64,000 bases of DNA from Pseudomonadota bacterium. Lineage in GTDB: Bacteria; Pseudomonadota; Gammaproteobacteria; Burkholderiales; Ferrovaceae. The position numbers and the translations under genes are program-made. The notes below the pieces were generated by a model that saw nothing but the letters and a program-made list of their open reading frames with translations, was not told the origin of the DNA and ran no database searches. The stretch is taken from positions 20,338-84,337 of the forward strand of contig JAKABO010000009.1 in the NCBI GenBank assembly GCA_021796835.1, given 5' to 3'. Positions 16,924 through 27,411 of the stretch are shown one piece after another (within the stretch, counting starts at the first letter, position 1; each line of letters starts with the position of its first letter).

Positions 16924-18369
16924 ATGTCCATGGACCCCATTTCGATTGCCAAAGCGACGTTGCTGGCGCCGTTTGCCCTTGAAGAAGAAGATTTGTCCCG
17001 AACCCTGGGTTTGATGCTGACCCACGATGTGGATTATGCCGATCTGTATTTCCAGTATTCCCGCTCGGAAGGCTGGAGCCTGGAGGAGGGGGCCGTCAAG
17101 TCGGGTTCCTTCCATATCGAGCAGGGGGTGGGCATTCGCGCCATCAGCGGAGAAAAGACCGCGTTTGCCTATTCCGACGACATTCACGGGGCGGCGCTGG
17201 AACAGGCGGCCCGGGCCACGCGGGCCATCGGACGTTCCGGTCAGGAGGCGGTCTGTCCCCTGTTGCGTGCGAAACCACACCCGGCGGCACTTCTCTATGC
17301 CCCCCAGGACCCCCTGTCGACCTTGCCCGACGAAGCCAAGGTACGGCTTCTGGAGCGTCTGGAGGGAATGGCGCGCCGGATCGACCCGCGGGTCGTCCAG
17401 GTCATGGCTTCGCTGGCCGGCGAATACGAAGTGGTCCTGGTGGCGCGCAGTGATGGGGGATTCCAGGCCGATGTCCGCCCGCTGGTGCGGGTTTCCCTGC
17501 AGGTGATTGCCGAGCAGGGGGGGGTGCGCGAACAGGGTTCGGCGGGGGGGGGCGGACGCAGCGGCTACGAATATTTCAGTGACGCCGTCCTGGAAGGGTA
17601 TGCCCGTCAAGCCGTCCAGCAGGCCCTGCTCAACCTGGAGGCCCGCCCCGCCCCGGCCGGTACCATGACGGTGGTCCTGGGGTCCGGCTGGCCGGGAATC
17701 CTCCTGCATGAAGCCATCGGTCACGGCCTGGAAGGGGATTTCAACCGCAAGGGAACCTCGGCCTTCAGCGGACGAATCGGACAACGGGTCGCGGCTGCGG
17801 GCGTGACGGTAGTGGATGACGGAACCCTGCCGGGACGACGGGGTTCCCTGCAATGGGACGACGAAGGCCAGCCGGGACAATGTACCCCGCTGATCGAGGA
17901 CGGGATCTTGCGGGGCTATCTGCAGGATGGTCTGAATGCCCGCCTGATGAACATGGCGCCCACCGGAAACGGACGGCGCGAATCCTTCGCCCATCTGCCC
18001 TTGCCGCGCATGACCAATACCTACATGCGCAACGGAAATCGCCCGCCCGAGGAGATCCTCGCCTCCCTGGACCGGGGGATCTATGCGGTGAATTTCGGCG
18101 GTGGCCAGGTGGACATCACCAGCGGAAAATTTGTTTTTTCCATGTCCGAGGCCTGGTGGGTGGAAAACGGGAAATGCCTGTATCCGGTCAGGGGCGCAAC
18201 CCTGATCGGCAACGGGCCGGATGTGCTTACCCGGGTCTCCATGATCGGTCATGATCTGGCGCTGGACCCCGGGGTGGGGGTGTGTGGCAAGGAGGGGCAA
18301 AGTGTGCCCGTGGGCGTTGGCCAACCGACCCTGCGCATCGATGGTCTGACGGTGGGTGGGACGGTCTAG
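16924..18369 (+). CDS. tldD: TldD metalloprotease
   Basis: The zinc-dependent TldD subunit of the TldD/TldE protease that processes peptides such as microcin precursors and CcdA. The 481 residues match. The HExxxH motif (HEAIGH, H262/E263/H267) is present in LLHEAIGHGLEGD, with the upstream substrate domain and C-terminal GNGPDVLTRVSMIGHDL. The partner TldE/PmbA is not in the window. An in-frame ATG at 16930 has AGGA eight bases upstream and may be the true start; the ATG at 16924 has only about two bases of spacing. Confidence 0.95.
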   Translation: MSMDPISIAKATLLAPFALEEEDLSRTLGLMLTHDVDYADLYFQYSRSEGWSLEEGAVKSGSFHIEQGVGIRAISGEKTAFAYSDDIHGAALEQAARATRAIGRSGQEAVCPLLRAKPHPAALLYAPQDPLSTLPDEAKVRLLERLEGMARRIDPRVVQVMASLAGEYEVVLVARSDGGFQADVRPLVRVSLQVIAEQGGVREQGSAGGGGRSGYEYFSDAVLEGYARQAVQQALLNLEARPAPAGTMTVVLGSGWPGILLHEAIGHGLEGDFNRKGTSAFSGRIGQRVAAAGVTVVDDGTLPGRRGSLQWDDEGQPGQCTPLIEDGILRGYLQDGLNARLMNMAPTGNGRRESFAHLPLPRMTNTYMRNGNRPPEEILASLDRGIYAVNFGGGQVDITSGKFVFSMSEAWWVENGKCLYPVRGATLIGNGPDVLTRVSMIGHDLALDPGVGVCGKEGQSVPVGVGQPTLRIDGLTVGGTV

Positions 18370-18381
18370 CCCCCCCTTTGG

Positions 18382-18387
18382 TAGAAT
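18382..18387 (+). promoter_or_regulatory. Possible -10 box (TAGAAT) for aroG
   Basis: TAGAAT lies 30 bases before the aroG ATG in the short tldD-aroG gap, giving a leader of about 23 bases. A -35 match is not clear, and most of the region that would hold it is the end of tldD. Confidence 0.3.
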
Positions 18388-18417
18388 GTCGCTTTTGGCC
18401 AGTCGGGAATTCGGGAA

Positions 18418-19497
18418 ATGAAGGATGTTTTACCAGAGAACGACGACGTAAGGGTTCAGGGCATCGAGGAATTGGTGACCCCGGACCAGGTGTTGCGCGA
18501 AATCCCCAGTACGACCGCCGCCGCCCGGGTGGTCTTCGACACCCGCCAGCAGGTTCATCGCATCCTCCATGGGGTGGATGATCGTCTGCTGGTGATCGTG
18601 GGGCCCTGCTCGATTCACGATCCCATCGCCGCGCTGGAATACGCCCGGGGGTTGGTTCCCCTGATTCAGCACTGGCAGCAGGAACTGCTCCTCGTGATGC
18701 GGGTATATTTCGAGAAACCCCGCACCACGGTGGGTTGGAAGGGGTTGATCAACGATCCCGGACTCGACGGCAGTTTCAAGATCAATGAAGGCTTGCGGGT
18801 GGCGCGTCGTCTGCTGTTGGCCATCAACGAGATGGGGGTTCCCGCGGGGACTGAATTTCTGGATTTGATCACCCCTCAGTACCTGGCCGATCTGATCAGT
18901 TGGGGCGCCATTGGGGCGCGTACCACGGAAAGTCAGGTGCATCGCGAACTGGCTTCGGGATTGTCCTGTCCTGTGGGGTTCAAGAATGGAACCGACGGAA
19001 ACCTGCGGATTGCAGTGGATGCCATCCGGGCGGCCCAGCAGCCCCATCATTTCCTGTCGGTGACCAAGGCGGGTCGTTCGGCCATCGTGGCGACGCGAGG
19101 CAACGAAGATTGCCACGTGATCCTGCGGGGCGGAAAAGCGCCCAACTATCAGGCGCTCCACGTGGAGGAGGCCGCCAGCCAACTGGCCCAGGGCGGCTTG
19201 AGCGCGCGCATCATGATCGATCTCAGTCATGCCAACAGCGCCAAAAATCCGGAGAACCAGGTGCATGTGGGGCACGATGTGGCGTTGCAGTTGCGCCAGG
19301 GTGAACAGCGCATCATGGGGGTCATGATCGAGAGTCACCTGCGCTCGGGGCGTCAGGATCTGGTTTCGGGGAAACCCCTGGTCTACGGTCAGAGCATCAC
19401 CGATGGATGTCTGGCCATGCCGCAGACCGCGCACATCCTGGAAGAGTTGGGGATGGCGGTGCGGGCCCGGCGGGCCCGGGAAGACGAGGAGGAATGA
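18418..19497 (+). CDS. aroG: 3-deoxy-7-phosphoheptulonate (DAHP) synthase, AroG type
   Basis: First enzyme of the shikimate pathway: condenses phosphoenolpyruvate and erythrose-4-phosphate. The 359 residues fit type I DAHP synthases. Signatures are VIVGPCSIHDP, YFEKPRTTVGWKGLINDP, SWGAIGARTTESQVHRELASGLS, GFKNGTDG and IDLSHANS. The isoenzyme (Phe-, Tyr- or Trp-sensitive) cannot be settled from motifs alone. It ends four bases before the DUF4337 gene. Confidence 0.95.
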   Translation: MKDVLPENDDVRVQGIEELVTPDQVLREIPSTTAAARVVFDTRQQVHRILHGVDDRLLVIVGPCSIHDPIAALEYARGLVPLIQHWQQELLLVMRVYFEKPRTTVGWKGLINDPGLDGSFKINEGLRVARRLLLAINEMGVPAGTEFLDLITPQYLADLISWGAIGARTTESQVHRELASGLSCPVGFKNGTDGNLRIAVDAIRAAQQPHHFLSVTKAGRSAIVATRGNEDCHVILRGGKAPNYQALHVEEAASQLAQGGLSARIMIDLSHANSAKNPENQVHVGHDVALQLRQGEQRIMGVMIESHLRSGRQDLVSGKPLVYGQSITDGCLAMPQTAHILEELGMAVRARRAREDEEE

Positions 19498-19500
19498 ACG

Positions 19501-20073
19501 ATGGAACATGATTTTCACGTTCATGGCGCTCATGAACACGAACTGGAGCACGCGGCCCAGGGGCATGGAGGGACGGTGGCGCTGGCCCAGCAGGTGGCGA
19601 TTTTTACGGCGATTCTGGCGGCGATCGGGGCCGTGGTCAGTTACCTGGGGGGGAATACGCAGAATGAATCGCTCATGCACAAGAATGAAGCGGTTCTCTA
19701 CAAAGCCCATGCCAGCGATCAGTGGAGTTTTTATCAGGCCAAGAGCACCAAGGCGCATCTGATGTCCCTGGCGGCCCAGTTGGCTCCGGAAGACCGGCGG
19801 CGGGGTTATGCGGCCGATCTGGCGCGTTACGAGACGGAAAAGAAGGAGATCAAGGCGCGGGCCGAGGCTTTTGAGGCACAATCGCGCTACGAGAACGAAT
19901 TGGCCGACAAGTATTTTCATCCACACCATGCCCTGGCGCTGGCCATGACCTTCATACAAATTGCCATCGCCCTGGCTTCGGTGACTGCGCTGACCCAGCG
20001 GCGCTGGCTGCTCTGGCCAGCCGGTGTGGGAGCGTTGGTGGGCTGTGGGCTGGCGGTTTGGGCTTATCTCTGA
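19501..20073 (+). CDS. DUF4337-family membrane protein
   Basis: A 190-residue protein with a His-rich N-terminus (EHDFHVHGAHEHELEHAAQGHG), one transmembrane helix at about residues 31-50, a soluble helical middle containing YKAHASDQWSFYQAKSTK (the DUF4337 signature), and two C-terminal helices (about 142-160 and 167-189). GAGGAGG sits upstream of the ATG. The His-rich start could bind metal, but no function is known for the family. It is co-directional with aroG and accA. Confidence 0.82.
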   Translation: MEHDFHVHGAHEHELEHAAQGHGGTVALAQQVAIFTAILAAIGAVVSYLGGNTQNESLMHKNEAVLYKAHASDQWSFYQAKSTKAHLMSLAAQLAPEDRRRGYAADLARYETEKKEIKARAEAFEAQSRYENELADKYFHPHHALALAMTFIQIAIALASVTALTQRRWLLWPAGVGALVGCGLAVWAYL

Positions 20074-20082
20074 GGACGGGCG

Positions 20083-21045
20083 ATGAAAACGGTATTTCTG
20101 GAATTTGAACAACCCATTGGGGAACTGGAATCCAAAATCGAGGAACTGCGTTTCATGCAGGAAGATTCGGCGGTGGATATCTCCCAGGAAATCGAACGGT
20201 TGCAAAAGAAGAGTCAGACCCTGACCAAGGATATCTATGCGGGCCTCAAGGCCTGGCAGGTGGCGCAGGTGGCCCGCCATAGCCAGCGCCCCTATACCCT
20301 GGACTACATCGAAGCGTTGTTTACGGGGTTTGAAGAATTGCATGGCGACCGGAGTTTTTCCGATGACCCGGCGATCGTCTGTGGGGTGGCCCGTTTTGGT
20401 GAACGCCCGGTCGTGGTGATCGGTCATCAGAAAGGACGCGATACCAAGGACCGCATCTACCGGAATTTCGGGCAGGCGCGCCCGGAAGGTTACCGCAAGG
20501 CGCTGCGCCTGATGCGTCTGGCCGAGAAATTCCATCTGCCGATTTTCACCTTTATCGACACGCCCGGCGCTTATCCGGGGATCGGGGCCGAGGAACGGGG
20601 GCAGTCGGAGGCCATCGGGCGCAATCTGCTGGAAATGGCGGCCCTGCAAACGCCGATCATCTGCACGGTGATTGGGGAGGGCGGGTCGGGGGGAGCCCTG
20701 GCGGTGGGCGTGGGCGACGCCACCTTGATGCTCCAGTACGGAATTTACTCGGTGATCTCTCCGGAGGGCTGTGCCGCCATTCTGTGGAAAACGCCCGAAA
20801 AGACCAGCGATGCCGCGGAAGCCCTGGCCATTACCTCCGCGCGCCTGAAATCGCTGGGCCTGGTGGACAAAGTGGTGGCGGAACCGCTCGGGGGGGCGCA
20901 CCGGGATCCAGTGACCATGATGCAGAACCTGCGTCGTGCGCTGCAGGATACCTTGAAATCCCTGGATGCCCTGACCCTGGATGAATTGCTGGCGCGGCGT
21001 CATGATCGCCTCATGGGGTATGGAAAGTTCAAGGAAAACCACTGA
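20083..21045 (+). CDS. accA: Acetyl-CoA carboxylase carboxyltransferase subunit alpha
   Basis: One half of the carboxyltransferase that makes malonyl-CoA for fatty acid synthesis. The 320 residues match. [19 protein letters not shown] at the N-terminus, [44 protein letters not shown] and [15 protein letters not shown] are diagnostic. GAGGAC precedes the ATG. The 3' end overlaps the start of tilS; the accA-tilS pair is standard in Betaproteobacteria. The beta subunit accD is not in the window. Confidence 0.97.
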   Translation: MKTVFLEFEQPIGELESKIEELRFMQEDSAVDISQEIERLQKKSQTLTKDIYAGLKAWQVAQVARHSQRPYTLDYIEALFTGFEELHGDRSFSDDPAIVCGVARFGERPVVVIGHQKGRDTKDRIYRNFGQARPEGYRKALRLMRLAEKFHLPIFTFIDTPGAYPGIGAEERGQSEAIGRNLLEMAALQTPIICTVIGEGGSGGALAVGVGDATLMLQYGIYSVISPEGCAAILWKTPEKTSDAAEALAITSARLKSLGLVDKVVAEPLGGAHRDPVTMMQNLRRALQDTLKSLDALTLDELLARRHDRLMGYGKFKENH

Positions 21046-22012
21046 TCCCCTGTCCCGGCAGGTATCCCGGCAGCTGACCGGATTCCTGCAACCGGGGCAA
21101 CGTCTGGTGGTGGCCCTGAGCGGCGGACTGGATTCGGTCGTGTTGCTGCATGTGTTGCACGGGCTCCAGTCCGAACTGGGCTTCCGTTTGAGCGCGGTGC
21201 ATGTCAATCATCGACTTCAATCTGCGGCCAACGACTGGGCGGTATTCTGCGCGCGGTTATGCCGGCAGTGGCAGATCCCCTGCGCGGAATCTGTCGTGAC
21301 GGTGACCCGGAAGGGGGGGGAAAGCCTGGAGGCGGTGGCCCGTGCCCGGCGTTATGAGGTTTTTGCCCGTCAGTCGGCGGAGTGGGTGGCCCTGGCGCAT
21401 CATCAGGACGATCAGGCGGAAACCGTATTGCTGCAGTTGCTGCGGGGGGCCGGGTTGCCGGGGCTGCAGGCCATGCCTCAGCAGCGTTTGCTGGGTCCGG
21501 ATGGACCGTGCCTGGTGCGTCCCCTGCTGGGGGTTCCGCGTGCCGTCCTGCAATCCTACGCCGAGGCACGGGATCTGGACTGGGTCGAGGACCCCTCCAA
21601 TCGGGATCCCCGTCATGCGCGGAACTTTCTGCGCCAGCGCGTGGGTCCCTTGCTGGATGAGGCTTTTCCGGCCTGGCGGGCCACGTTGAGTCGCAGTGCG
21701 CGTCATCTGGCGCAGGCGCAGGCCGTCCTCGATGACCTGTCCGCCCAGGACTGGCAAGAGATTTCCGATGAACGGGGCTTGAAAATCGCGGCATTGCAGC
21801 CCTTGACGGAGGCTCGTGCGCTCCATCTCCTGCGCTGGTGGATTCGGCAACAGGGGGCCCCCGCCTGCTCGGAACGGCGTTTGCAGGAGATTTTGCGCCA
21901 GGGCAGGGCACGTCCTGACCATCATCCGGAAATTCGCTGGGCCGGTTGGACCCTGGTGCGGCGTCAGGGATACTGGCGGATTTCGCCCCCTGCCGGGCAG
22001 GAGTTTTCCTGA
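21020..22012 (+). CDS. tilS: tRNA(Ile)-lysidine synthase
   Basis: ATP-dependent enzyme that converts C34 of the CAU-anticodon tRNA-Ile to lysidine so that AUA is read. The PP-loop SGGLDS lies at residues 34-39, followed by [35 protein letters not shown] and [12 protein letters not shown]. The C-terminal TilS substrate-binding domain is short (about 330 residues in total). The start overlaps accA; ATGs at 20981 and 21002 are also in frame, and none has a strong ribosome-binding site. Confidence 0.92.
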   Translation: MESSRKTTDPLSRQVSRQLTGFLQPGQRLVVALSGGLDSVVLLHVLHGLQSELGFRLSAVHVNHRLQSAANDWAVFCARLCRQWQIPCAESVVTVTRKGGESLEAVARARRYEVFARQSAEWVALAHHQDDQAETVLLQLLRGAGLPGLQAMPQQRLLGPDGPCLVRPLLGVPRAVLQSYAEARDLDWVEDPSNRDPRHARNFLRQRVGPLLDEAFPAWRATLSRSARHLAQAQAVLDDLSAQDWQEISDERGLKIAALQPLTEARALHLLRWWIRQQGAPACSERRLQEILRQGRARPDHHPEIRWAGWTLVRRQGYWRISPPAGQEFS

Positions 22013-22053
22013 TCCATCCGGGAGGACGGGCTGCGTTTTCTTTGGGCTCATGA

Positions 22054-22059
22054 TAGAAT
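22054..22059 (+). promoter_or_regulatory. Possible -10 box (TAGAAT) for ndk
   Basis: TGATAGAAT lies about 37 bases before the ndk ATG in the tilS-ndk gap, consistent with an independent promoter. A -35 match at 16-18 bases is poor. Confidence 0.35.
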
Positions 22060-22095
22060 CGAAAGGTTTTCCCTCTACTTTTTTGGAGTCCCTGT

Positions 22096-22521
22096 ATGTC
22101 CCTCGAGAGAACCCTATCCATTTTGAAACCGGATGCCGTTGCCAAGAACGTGATCGGTGAGATTTACACCCGCTTTGAAAAGGCGGGCCTCAAGGTGATA
22201 GCGGCCCGCATGGCCTGGCTGTCCCAACGGGAAGCCGAGGGCTTTTATGCCGTCCATCGCGAACGTCCATTTTTCAAGGATCTGGTTTCATTCATGATTT
22301 CAGGGCCGGTGATGATCCAGGTACTGGAAGGCGAAAATGCGATCCTCAAGCATCGCGACCTGATGGGCGCCACCGATCCCAAAAAAGCGGCTCCAGGCAC
22401 GATTCGTGCGGATTTTGCCGAAAGCATCGACGCCAATGCCGTCCATGGTTCTGATGGTGCAGAGACTGCCGCGGTTGAAATCGCTTACTTTTTTCCGGCC
22501 GCCCAGATTCATTCCCGTTGA
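22096..22521 (+). CDS. ndk: Nucleoside diphosphate kinase
   Basis: Balances NTP pools by phosphate transfer through a histidine intermediate. The 141 residues are normal. [50 protein letters not shown] and the active-site NAVHGSDG are all present; the histidine in the last motif is catalytic. TTGGAG precedes the ATG. It leads an ndk-rlmN-rodZ-ispG-hisS run. Confidence 0.97.
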   Translation: MSLERTLSILKPDAVAKNVIGEIYTRFEKAGLKVIAARMAWLSQREAEGFYAVHRERPFFKDLVSFMISGPVMIQVLEGENAILKHRDLMGATDPKKAAPGTIRADFAESIDANAVHGSDGAETAAVEIAYFFPAAQIHSR

Positions 22522-22532
22522 TTTGATGAACG

Positions 22533-23615
22533 ATGACCATCAACCTGTTGGGCTTGAACCGCGCTGAGCTTACCCAGTTTCTGACAGGATTGGGGGAGAA
22601 GCCTTTTCGCGCCCGGCAGGTGATGCGCTGGATTCATCAGGAAGGCGTGGCAGATTTCGGCCAGATGACCGACCTGTCCAAAACGGCCCGCCAACGTCTG
22701 GCAGAACACGCCCATGTGGAGGTGCCCGCCCTGGTTTCCGAGCAGACGGCCGAGGACGGGACGCGCAAGTGGGTTCTCTCTCTGGGCCCCGGGAATGCCA
22801 TCGAAACGGTTTTCATTCCCGAAGCTCACCGCGGGACGCTGTGCATCTCCTCCCAGGTGGGCTGTGCCCTGGAATGTTCTTTCTGTTCCACCGGGCGGCA
22901 AGGGTTCAATCGCAACCTGACGACCGCCGAGATCGTCGGACAGGTCTGGTGGGCCAACCAGGCCCTGGGCGCCAACGAGTCGCATGAACGGGTCATCAGC
23001 AACGTCGTTCTGATGGGCATGGGCGAACCCCTGCTCAATTATGACGCGGTGGTGGCGGCCCTGGATATTCTGCTGGACGATTTTGGCTATGGATTGTCGC
23101 GGCGCCGTGTGACTCTGTCCACCTCGGGCGTGATTCCTGCCCTGGATCGTTTGAGCGAACGTGCTCCGGTGGCTCTGGCGGTCTCCCTGCACGCCCCCAC
23201 CGACGAGTTGCGCGACCAACTGGTGCCGATCAACCGGAAATATCCGCTTGCAGTCCTGATGGCGGCTTGTCGGCGTTATCTGAAGGCCGCGCCCCGTGAT
23301 TTCATCACCTTCGAGTATGTGATGCTGGCTGGGGTCAACGATTCCGACCAGCAGGCACGGCAATTGATCGATTGTGTGCGGGACGTCCCCTGCAAGTTCA
23401 ACCTGATCCCCTTCAATCCCTTTCCGGGGTCCGGGTATCGACGCTCTGCACCGGAAAGAATCGCCCGTTTTCGTGACCTCCTCATGGCCGCGGGGCTGGT
23501 CGTGACGGTGCGCAGGACCCGCGGGGATGAGATCGATGCCGCCTGTGGCCAGCTGGCGGGAAAGGTGGTGGATCGCAGCCGGCGGCACGAAAAACGCGAG
23601 GAAGAGCGGATATGA
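22533..23615 (+). CDS. rlmN: Dual-specificity 23S rRNA/tRNA adenine C2-methyltransferase
   Basis: Radical SAM enzyme that methylates A2503 of 23S rRNA and A37 of some tRNAs. The 360 residues fit. The iron-sulfur cluster cysteines C111, C115 and C118 are in CALECSFC, and the substrate-linked C338 is in [23 protein letters not shown] and STSGVIP are further signatures. In many relatives a pilF/pilW gene lies between rlmN and rodZ; here rlmN overlaps rodZ by four bases and pilF is absent. Confidence 0.96.
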   Translation: MTINLLGLNRAELTQFLTGLGEKPFRARQVMRWIHQEGVADFGQMTDLSKTARQRLAEHAHVEVPALVSEQTAEDGTRKWVLSLGPGNAIETVFIPEAHRGTLCISSQVGCALECSFCSTGRQGFNRNLTTAEIVGQVWWANQALGANESHERVISNVVLMGMGEPLLNYDAVVAALDILLDDFGYGLSRRRVTLSTSGVIPALDRLSERAPVALAVSLHAPTDELRDQLVPINRKYPLAVLMAACRRYLKAAPRDFITFEYVMLAGVNDSDQQARQLIDCVRDVPCKFNLIPFNPFPGSGYRRSAPERIARFRDLLMAAGLVVTVRRTRGDEIDAACGQLAGKVVDRSRRHEKREEERI

Positions 23616-24274
23616 ATCAGGAAAGTGGCGGACAGTCCCACGTTGGGCAAAGCCTCACCGCACTGCGCGAGCAGAAGGGGCTCACGCTTCAGGACATGGT
23701 GCAGCGCCTGCGTTTTTCTCCGCACCAGTTGCAGTTGCTGGAAGCGGGCGACTACGATGCCTTGCCCGACATCATGTTTGTGCGTGCGCTGGTGCGCGCC
23801 TATGCCAGTCAACTGGGAGAATCTCCTGCCGCTCTGCTGGCCCAACTCGAGCGGGAGCGGCAGGATGCACGCCCCCCGCACCTCGTGCCGCTGACTTCCC
23901 CGCCTGTTCCGCCCAGGAGACAGCGACCCTGGGGCCGGGAAATTTCGGCTTCCTGGAAACAGGTGCCGCGTGCGTTCCCGGTGGGGGTGCTGCTGATCGT
24001 GGTCATCCTGGGCGCAGCCGGCGTGGCGGGTTGGCAAACGGGCGTTTTTTCGGGAAAGAATCCCCTGGAAGCGACCACCGTGGCGCATCCGTCTTCCCTC
24101 CGGTCTCCTTTTTCCAATGCCCTTCCTCCCCTGGAATCCACACCCGTCCAGGCAGAACCGGCGCAGCCCCTTCCTGCCGGGAAACTCTCTGAAGAAGACA
24201 GGCTGCCCCGGTCGTCCGCTGCTTCCCCCGCGCACCCTGTGCCGCCACAGGGATCGGTGACGGGGCAGCCATGA
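23612..24274 (+). CDS. rodZ: RodZ-like helix-turn-helix membrane protein, short form
   Basis: RodZ links the MreB cytoskeleton to the membrane. Residues 9-75 form the cytoplasmic HTH_25 domain ([20 protein letters not shown], then [23 protein letters not shown]). A transmembrane helix follows at about 113-135, then a Pro/Ser/Ala-rich periplasmic tail. At 220 residues it lacks the C-terminal DUF4115 beta domain of full-length RodZ (about 330 residues). No frameshift is evident, since the stop overlaps the ispG start as ATGA. The role in cell shape is inferred from the HTH-TM layout and position. Confidence 0.82.
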   Translation: MNQESGGQSHVGQSLTALREQKGLTLQDMVQRLRFSPHQLQLLEAGDYDALPDIMFVRALVRAYASQLGESPAALLAQLERERQDARPPHLVPLTSPPVPPRRQRPWGREISASWKQVPRAFPVGVLLIVVILGAAGVAGWQTGVFSGKNPLEATTVAHPSSLRSPFSNALPPLESTPVQAEPAQPLPAGKLSEEDRLPRSSAASPAHPVPPQGSVTGQP

Positions 24275-25509
24275 GCAGCTCCATGCAGGAAGGGATCCAG
24301 CGGCGCCATTCCCGTCCGGTTCAGGTCGGGTCCCTGTGGATTGGCGGGGATGCACCCATCGTCGTGCAATCCATGACCAATACTGATACGGCGGATTTCG
24401 AGGCGACCCTCCAGCAGATCCAGGCCCTGGCCCAGGCAGGCTCGGAACTGGTGCGGGTGACCGTGAATACGGCAGAAGCCGCCCGCCAGGTTCCTGCGCT
24501 GCGCCAGGCCCTCGACCGGACGGGATATGCCGTTCCTCTGGTGGGGGACTTTCACTTCAACGGACACAAACTGTTGAGTGAGTTTCCCGACTGTGCCCGG
24601 GCGCTGGCCAAATACCGTATCAATCCCGGCAATGTCGGGCAGGGTTCCCGGCGCGACGAGCAGTTTGCCCGGTTGATCGAACTCGCGCGGACCCATGATA
24701 AACCGATCCGGATCGGCGTGAACTGGGGCAGTCTGGACCCCCAGGTCATGGCCCGCTTCATGGATGAAAATGCCCGTCTGGCCGAGCCCCATCCGGTTTC
24801 CCGGGTCATGCGCCAGGCGCTGGTGGCTTCGGCACTGGAAAGTGCCGCGCAGGCAGTGGCCTGGGGTTTGGCGCCCGAGCGCATCGTCCTGTCCTGCAAG
24901 GTGAGCGGGGTTCAGGATCTGATCGCCGTTTACCGGGATCTGGCCCGGCGCTGTGACTACCCGCTGCACCTCGGTTTGACGGAAGCCGGCCTGGGGAGCA
25001 AGGGGATCGTGGCCTCTACGGCGGCTCTGGCCGTGCTGTTGCAAGAAGGGATCGGGGATACCCTGAGGGTATCGCTGACGCCGGAGCCCGGCGGCGACCG
25101 CACCCTGGAAGTGCGGGTAGCCCAGGAGATTCTTCAGTCTCAGGGGCTGCGCGCCTTTACGCCTCAGGTGACGGCCTGTCCCGGATGCGGGCGAACCACC
25201 AGTACCTATTTCCAGTCCCTGGCCCAACAGATCGAGGCTTACCTGCGCCGTCAAATGCCCCTCTGGCGGGATCGGTATCCGGGCGTGGAGCATCTGCAGG
25301 TGGCGGTGATGGGGTGTGTGGTCAATGGTCCTGGCGAAAGCAAGCTGGCCGATATCGGCATCAGCCTTCCCGGCTCGGGCGAGCGTCCGGTGGCCCCCGT
25401 CTATGTGGATGGAGAAAAGACCGTAACGCTCAAGGGCGAACGGATTGCAGAAGAGTTTCAGGCGCTGGTGGAGACCTATGTGGCTCGGCGCTACGGAGTG
25501 GGTACATGA
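24271..25509 (+). CDS. ispG: 4-hydroxy-3-methylbut-2-enyl diphosphate synthase
   Basis: Iron-sulfur enzyme of the MEP isoprenoid pathway. The 412 residues match. The start region [46 protein letters not shown] and GVNWGSL are typical. The 4Fe-4S cysteines are in [10 protein letters not shown] and [11 protein letters not shown]. It overlaps rodZ upstream and hisS downstream by four bases each, so the three are translationally coupled. Confidence 0.97.
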   Translation: MSSSMQEGIQRRHSRPVQVGSLWIGGDAPIVVQSMTNTDTADFEATLQQIQALAQAGSELVRVTVNTAEAARQVPALRQALDRTGYAVPLVGDFHFNGHKLLSEFPDCARALAKYRINPGNVGQGSRRDEQFARLIELARTHDKPIRIGVNWGSLDPQVMARFMDENARLAEPHPVSRVMRQALVASALESAAQAVAWGLAPERIVLSCKVSGVQDLIAVYRDLARRCDYPLHLGLTEAGLGSKGIVASTAALAVLLQEGIGDTLRVSLTPEPGGDRTLEVRVAQEILQSQGLRAFTPQVTACPGCGRTTSTYFQSLAQQIEAYLRRQMPLWRDRYPGVEHLQVAVMGCVVNGPGESKLADIGISLPGSGERPVAPVYVDGEKTVTLKGERIAEEFQALVETYVARRYGVGT

Positions 25510-26774
25510 AAGGTGAACAGTTTCAGGCTGTCCGCGGGATGAACGACGTCATCCCGGGGGTGAGCGAGCAGTGGGCTTTTCTCGAGGAAGAAATTCGCCA
25601 GTGGTTGCGTGCTTACGCATATCGGGAGGTCCGGTTCCCCGTGGTGGAACCCACCGGTCTGTTCGTCCGTTCCATCGGGACGGCAACGGATATCGTGGAA
25701 AAGGAGATGTACAGTTTCGTGGATTCCCTCAACGGGGAGGCATTGACCTTGCGTCCCGAAGGAACGGCTTCCTGCGCCCGGCTGGTCATCCAGCATCATC
25801 TGTTGCACGCCGGACCTCAGCGACTCTGGTACATGGGCCCCATGTTTCGCCATGAACGTCCCCAGAAAGGACGCTACCGGCAGTTTCACCAGTGTGGCGT
25901 GGAAGCGATGGGTTTTGCCGGCCCCGAGATGGATGCCGAACTGATTCTCATGACCGCCCGGCTCTGGCAGCGCCTGGGACTGAGCGACGTTTCCCTGCAC
26001 CTCAATACCATTGGGTCCAGTGCCACCCGGGCGCGTTACCGTACGCGCCTGCAGACCTATTTTTCGGCCCACGCGGATCGTCTGGACGAGGACTCGCGGC
26101 GACGCCTCGCCACCAATCCCTTGCGTATCCTGGACAGCAAGAATCCGGCCATGACCGAGCTGATCGAGAATGCCCCCCGACTGATGGATGATCTGGATGA
26201 GGAATCCCGCGTTCATTTCGAGACCTTGCAAGGGCTGTTGCAGCAGAATGGCGTGGCGTATCGAATCGATCCGCGCCTGGTGCGCGGGTTGGACTATTAC
26301 AATGCCACGGTGTTTGAATGGATGACTCCCCTGCTGGGGGCTCAGAGCACCATCTGCGGCGGGGGACGGTACGACGGGCTGCTGGAGCAGTTGGGCGGGA
26401 AACCTGCCCCGGCCTGTGGTTTTGCCCTTGGAATGGAGCGGCTCCTGGCTTTACTGGAACAGCAACCGCACTGGGCGCAGCGATTCGGCGTTCATCCCGG
26501 GGTGTATGTCATGCACCAGCGGCAGGAAGCCTGGGCCCTGCGCGTGGCCGAGACGCTGCGTTCCTCCGGGTTGGACGTGCACTTTCATGCGGGCGGAGGA
26601 AATTTCAAGTCCCAGATCAAGCGTGCCGACGCCAGTGGTGCGGGGTGGGCCATCATTCTGGGCGAAGAGGAGGCGGCGCACCAGAAGGTTTCGCTCAAGC
26701 CGTTGCGTGGTCAGGGTGCCCAGTCGACACTGGATGTCATGGAAGCGATCCAACAAATCAAGTCAAGTGAGTGA
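25506..26774 (+). CDS. hisS: Histidyl-tRNA synthetase
   Basis: Class II aminoacyl-tRNA synthetase, 422 residues. Motif 1 is in the N-terminal 90 residues. Motif 2 is [16 protein letters not shown]. The histidine loops are [15 protein letters not shown] and the GGGRYDGL region, and motif 3 is [12 protein letters not shown]-terminal anticodon-binding domain follows. ATG overlaps the ispG stop. It sits in the classical hisS-yfgM-bamB-der order. Confidence 0.97.
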   Translation: MKGEQFQAVRGMNDVIPGVSEQWAFLEEEIRQWLRAYAYREVRFPVVEPTGLFVRSIGTATDIVEKEMYSFVDSLNGEALTLRPEGTASCARLVIQHHLLHAGPQRLWYMGPMFRHERPQKGRYRQFHQCGVEAMGFAGPEMDAELILMTARLWQRLGLSDVSLHLNTIGSSATRARYRTRLQTYFSAHADRLDEDSRRRLATNPLRILDSKNPAMTELIENAPRLMDDLDEESRVHFETLQGLLQQNGVAYRIDPRLVRGLDYYNATVFEWMTPLLGAQSTICGGGRYDGLLEQLGGKPAPACGFALGMERLLALLEQQPHWAQRFGVHPGVYVMHQRQEAWALRVAETLRSSGLDVHFHAGGGNFKSQIKRADASGAGWAIILGEEEAAHQKVSLKPLRGQGAQSTLDVMEAIQQIKSSE

Positions 26775-26778
26775 ATCC

Positions 26779-27411
26779 ATGTACGATCTCGAAGAACAGG
26801 AACAAATCGATTCCCTGAAAGCCTGGTGGCGCCAGTATGGCAGGTGGGTGATGGTGGGGACGGCGGCAGCCCTGCTGGGGGTCGGCGGATACAACGGCTG
26901 GCTCTGGTACGGACACCGTCAGGACAAGGAAGCCGGACGCGCCTTTGAAGCCATACGGGTGGCTGCCCGCACGGGAGCGGTGACGCCCACTCTGGGGGCT
27001 GCCCGCGCCTTGCAGTCTCAGCAGCCCGACAGCGCCCTGGCCACCCGGGGCGCCCTGATTGCCGCGGCGATCTGCCATGCCCAGGGCAAGGACGGTGACG
27101 CCCAGGGCGAACTGGAGTGGGTCGTTCAGCATTCCCGGGAACCGGCCCTGGTTGATCTTGCGCGCTTGCGCCTGGCGGGGCTGCTGGCGGATCAGAAAAA
27201 GTTCGAGCCGGCCCTGCGCTTGCTGGACGATAACCATACGCCGGATTTTGCGGCCCTGACCCTGGATCTGCGCGGCGATATCCTGTTGGCCCTGAACCGG
27301 TTGCCCGAGGCTCGCGCGGCCTATCGGAGCGCCATGGAGAAAGCGCAGCCGATGGATGCGTTGCATCAGTTGGCGCAAAACAAGTGGGAAGCCCTGGGAG
27401 GGGGACGATGA
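26779..27411 (+). CDS. yfgM: YfgM-family membrane-anchored TPR protein
   Basis: A 210-residue inner-membrane protein. The cytoplasmic N-terminus YDLEEQEQIDSLKAWWRQYG is the family signature, followed by one transmembrane helix (about 25-44) and a periplasmic TPR-like helical domain. YfgM associates with the Sec translocon and periplasmic chaperones. A GTG at 26767 is in frame and overlaps the hisS stop, so the start is uncertain by four codons. The stop overlaps the bamB start (ATGA). Confidence 0.9.
   Translation: MYDLEEQEQIDSLKAWWRQYGRWVMVGTAAALLGVGGYNGWLWYGHRQDKEAGRAFEAIRVAARTGAVTPTLGAARALQSQQPDSALATRGALIAAAICHAQGKDGDAQGELEWVVQHSREPALVDLARLRLAGLLADQKKFEPALRLLDDNHTPDFAALTLDLRGDILLALNRLPEARAAYRSAMEKAQPMDALHQLAQNKWEALGGGR

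Noticed and set aside
18430..21207. 925-codon minus-strand open frame opposite aroG, DUF4337 and accA
   Set aside because: It spans three well-supported genes, has no recognisable domain, and arises from high GC on the opposite strand.
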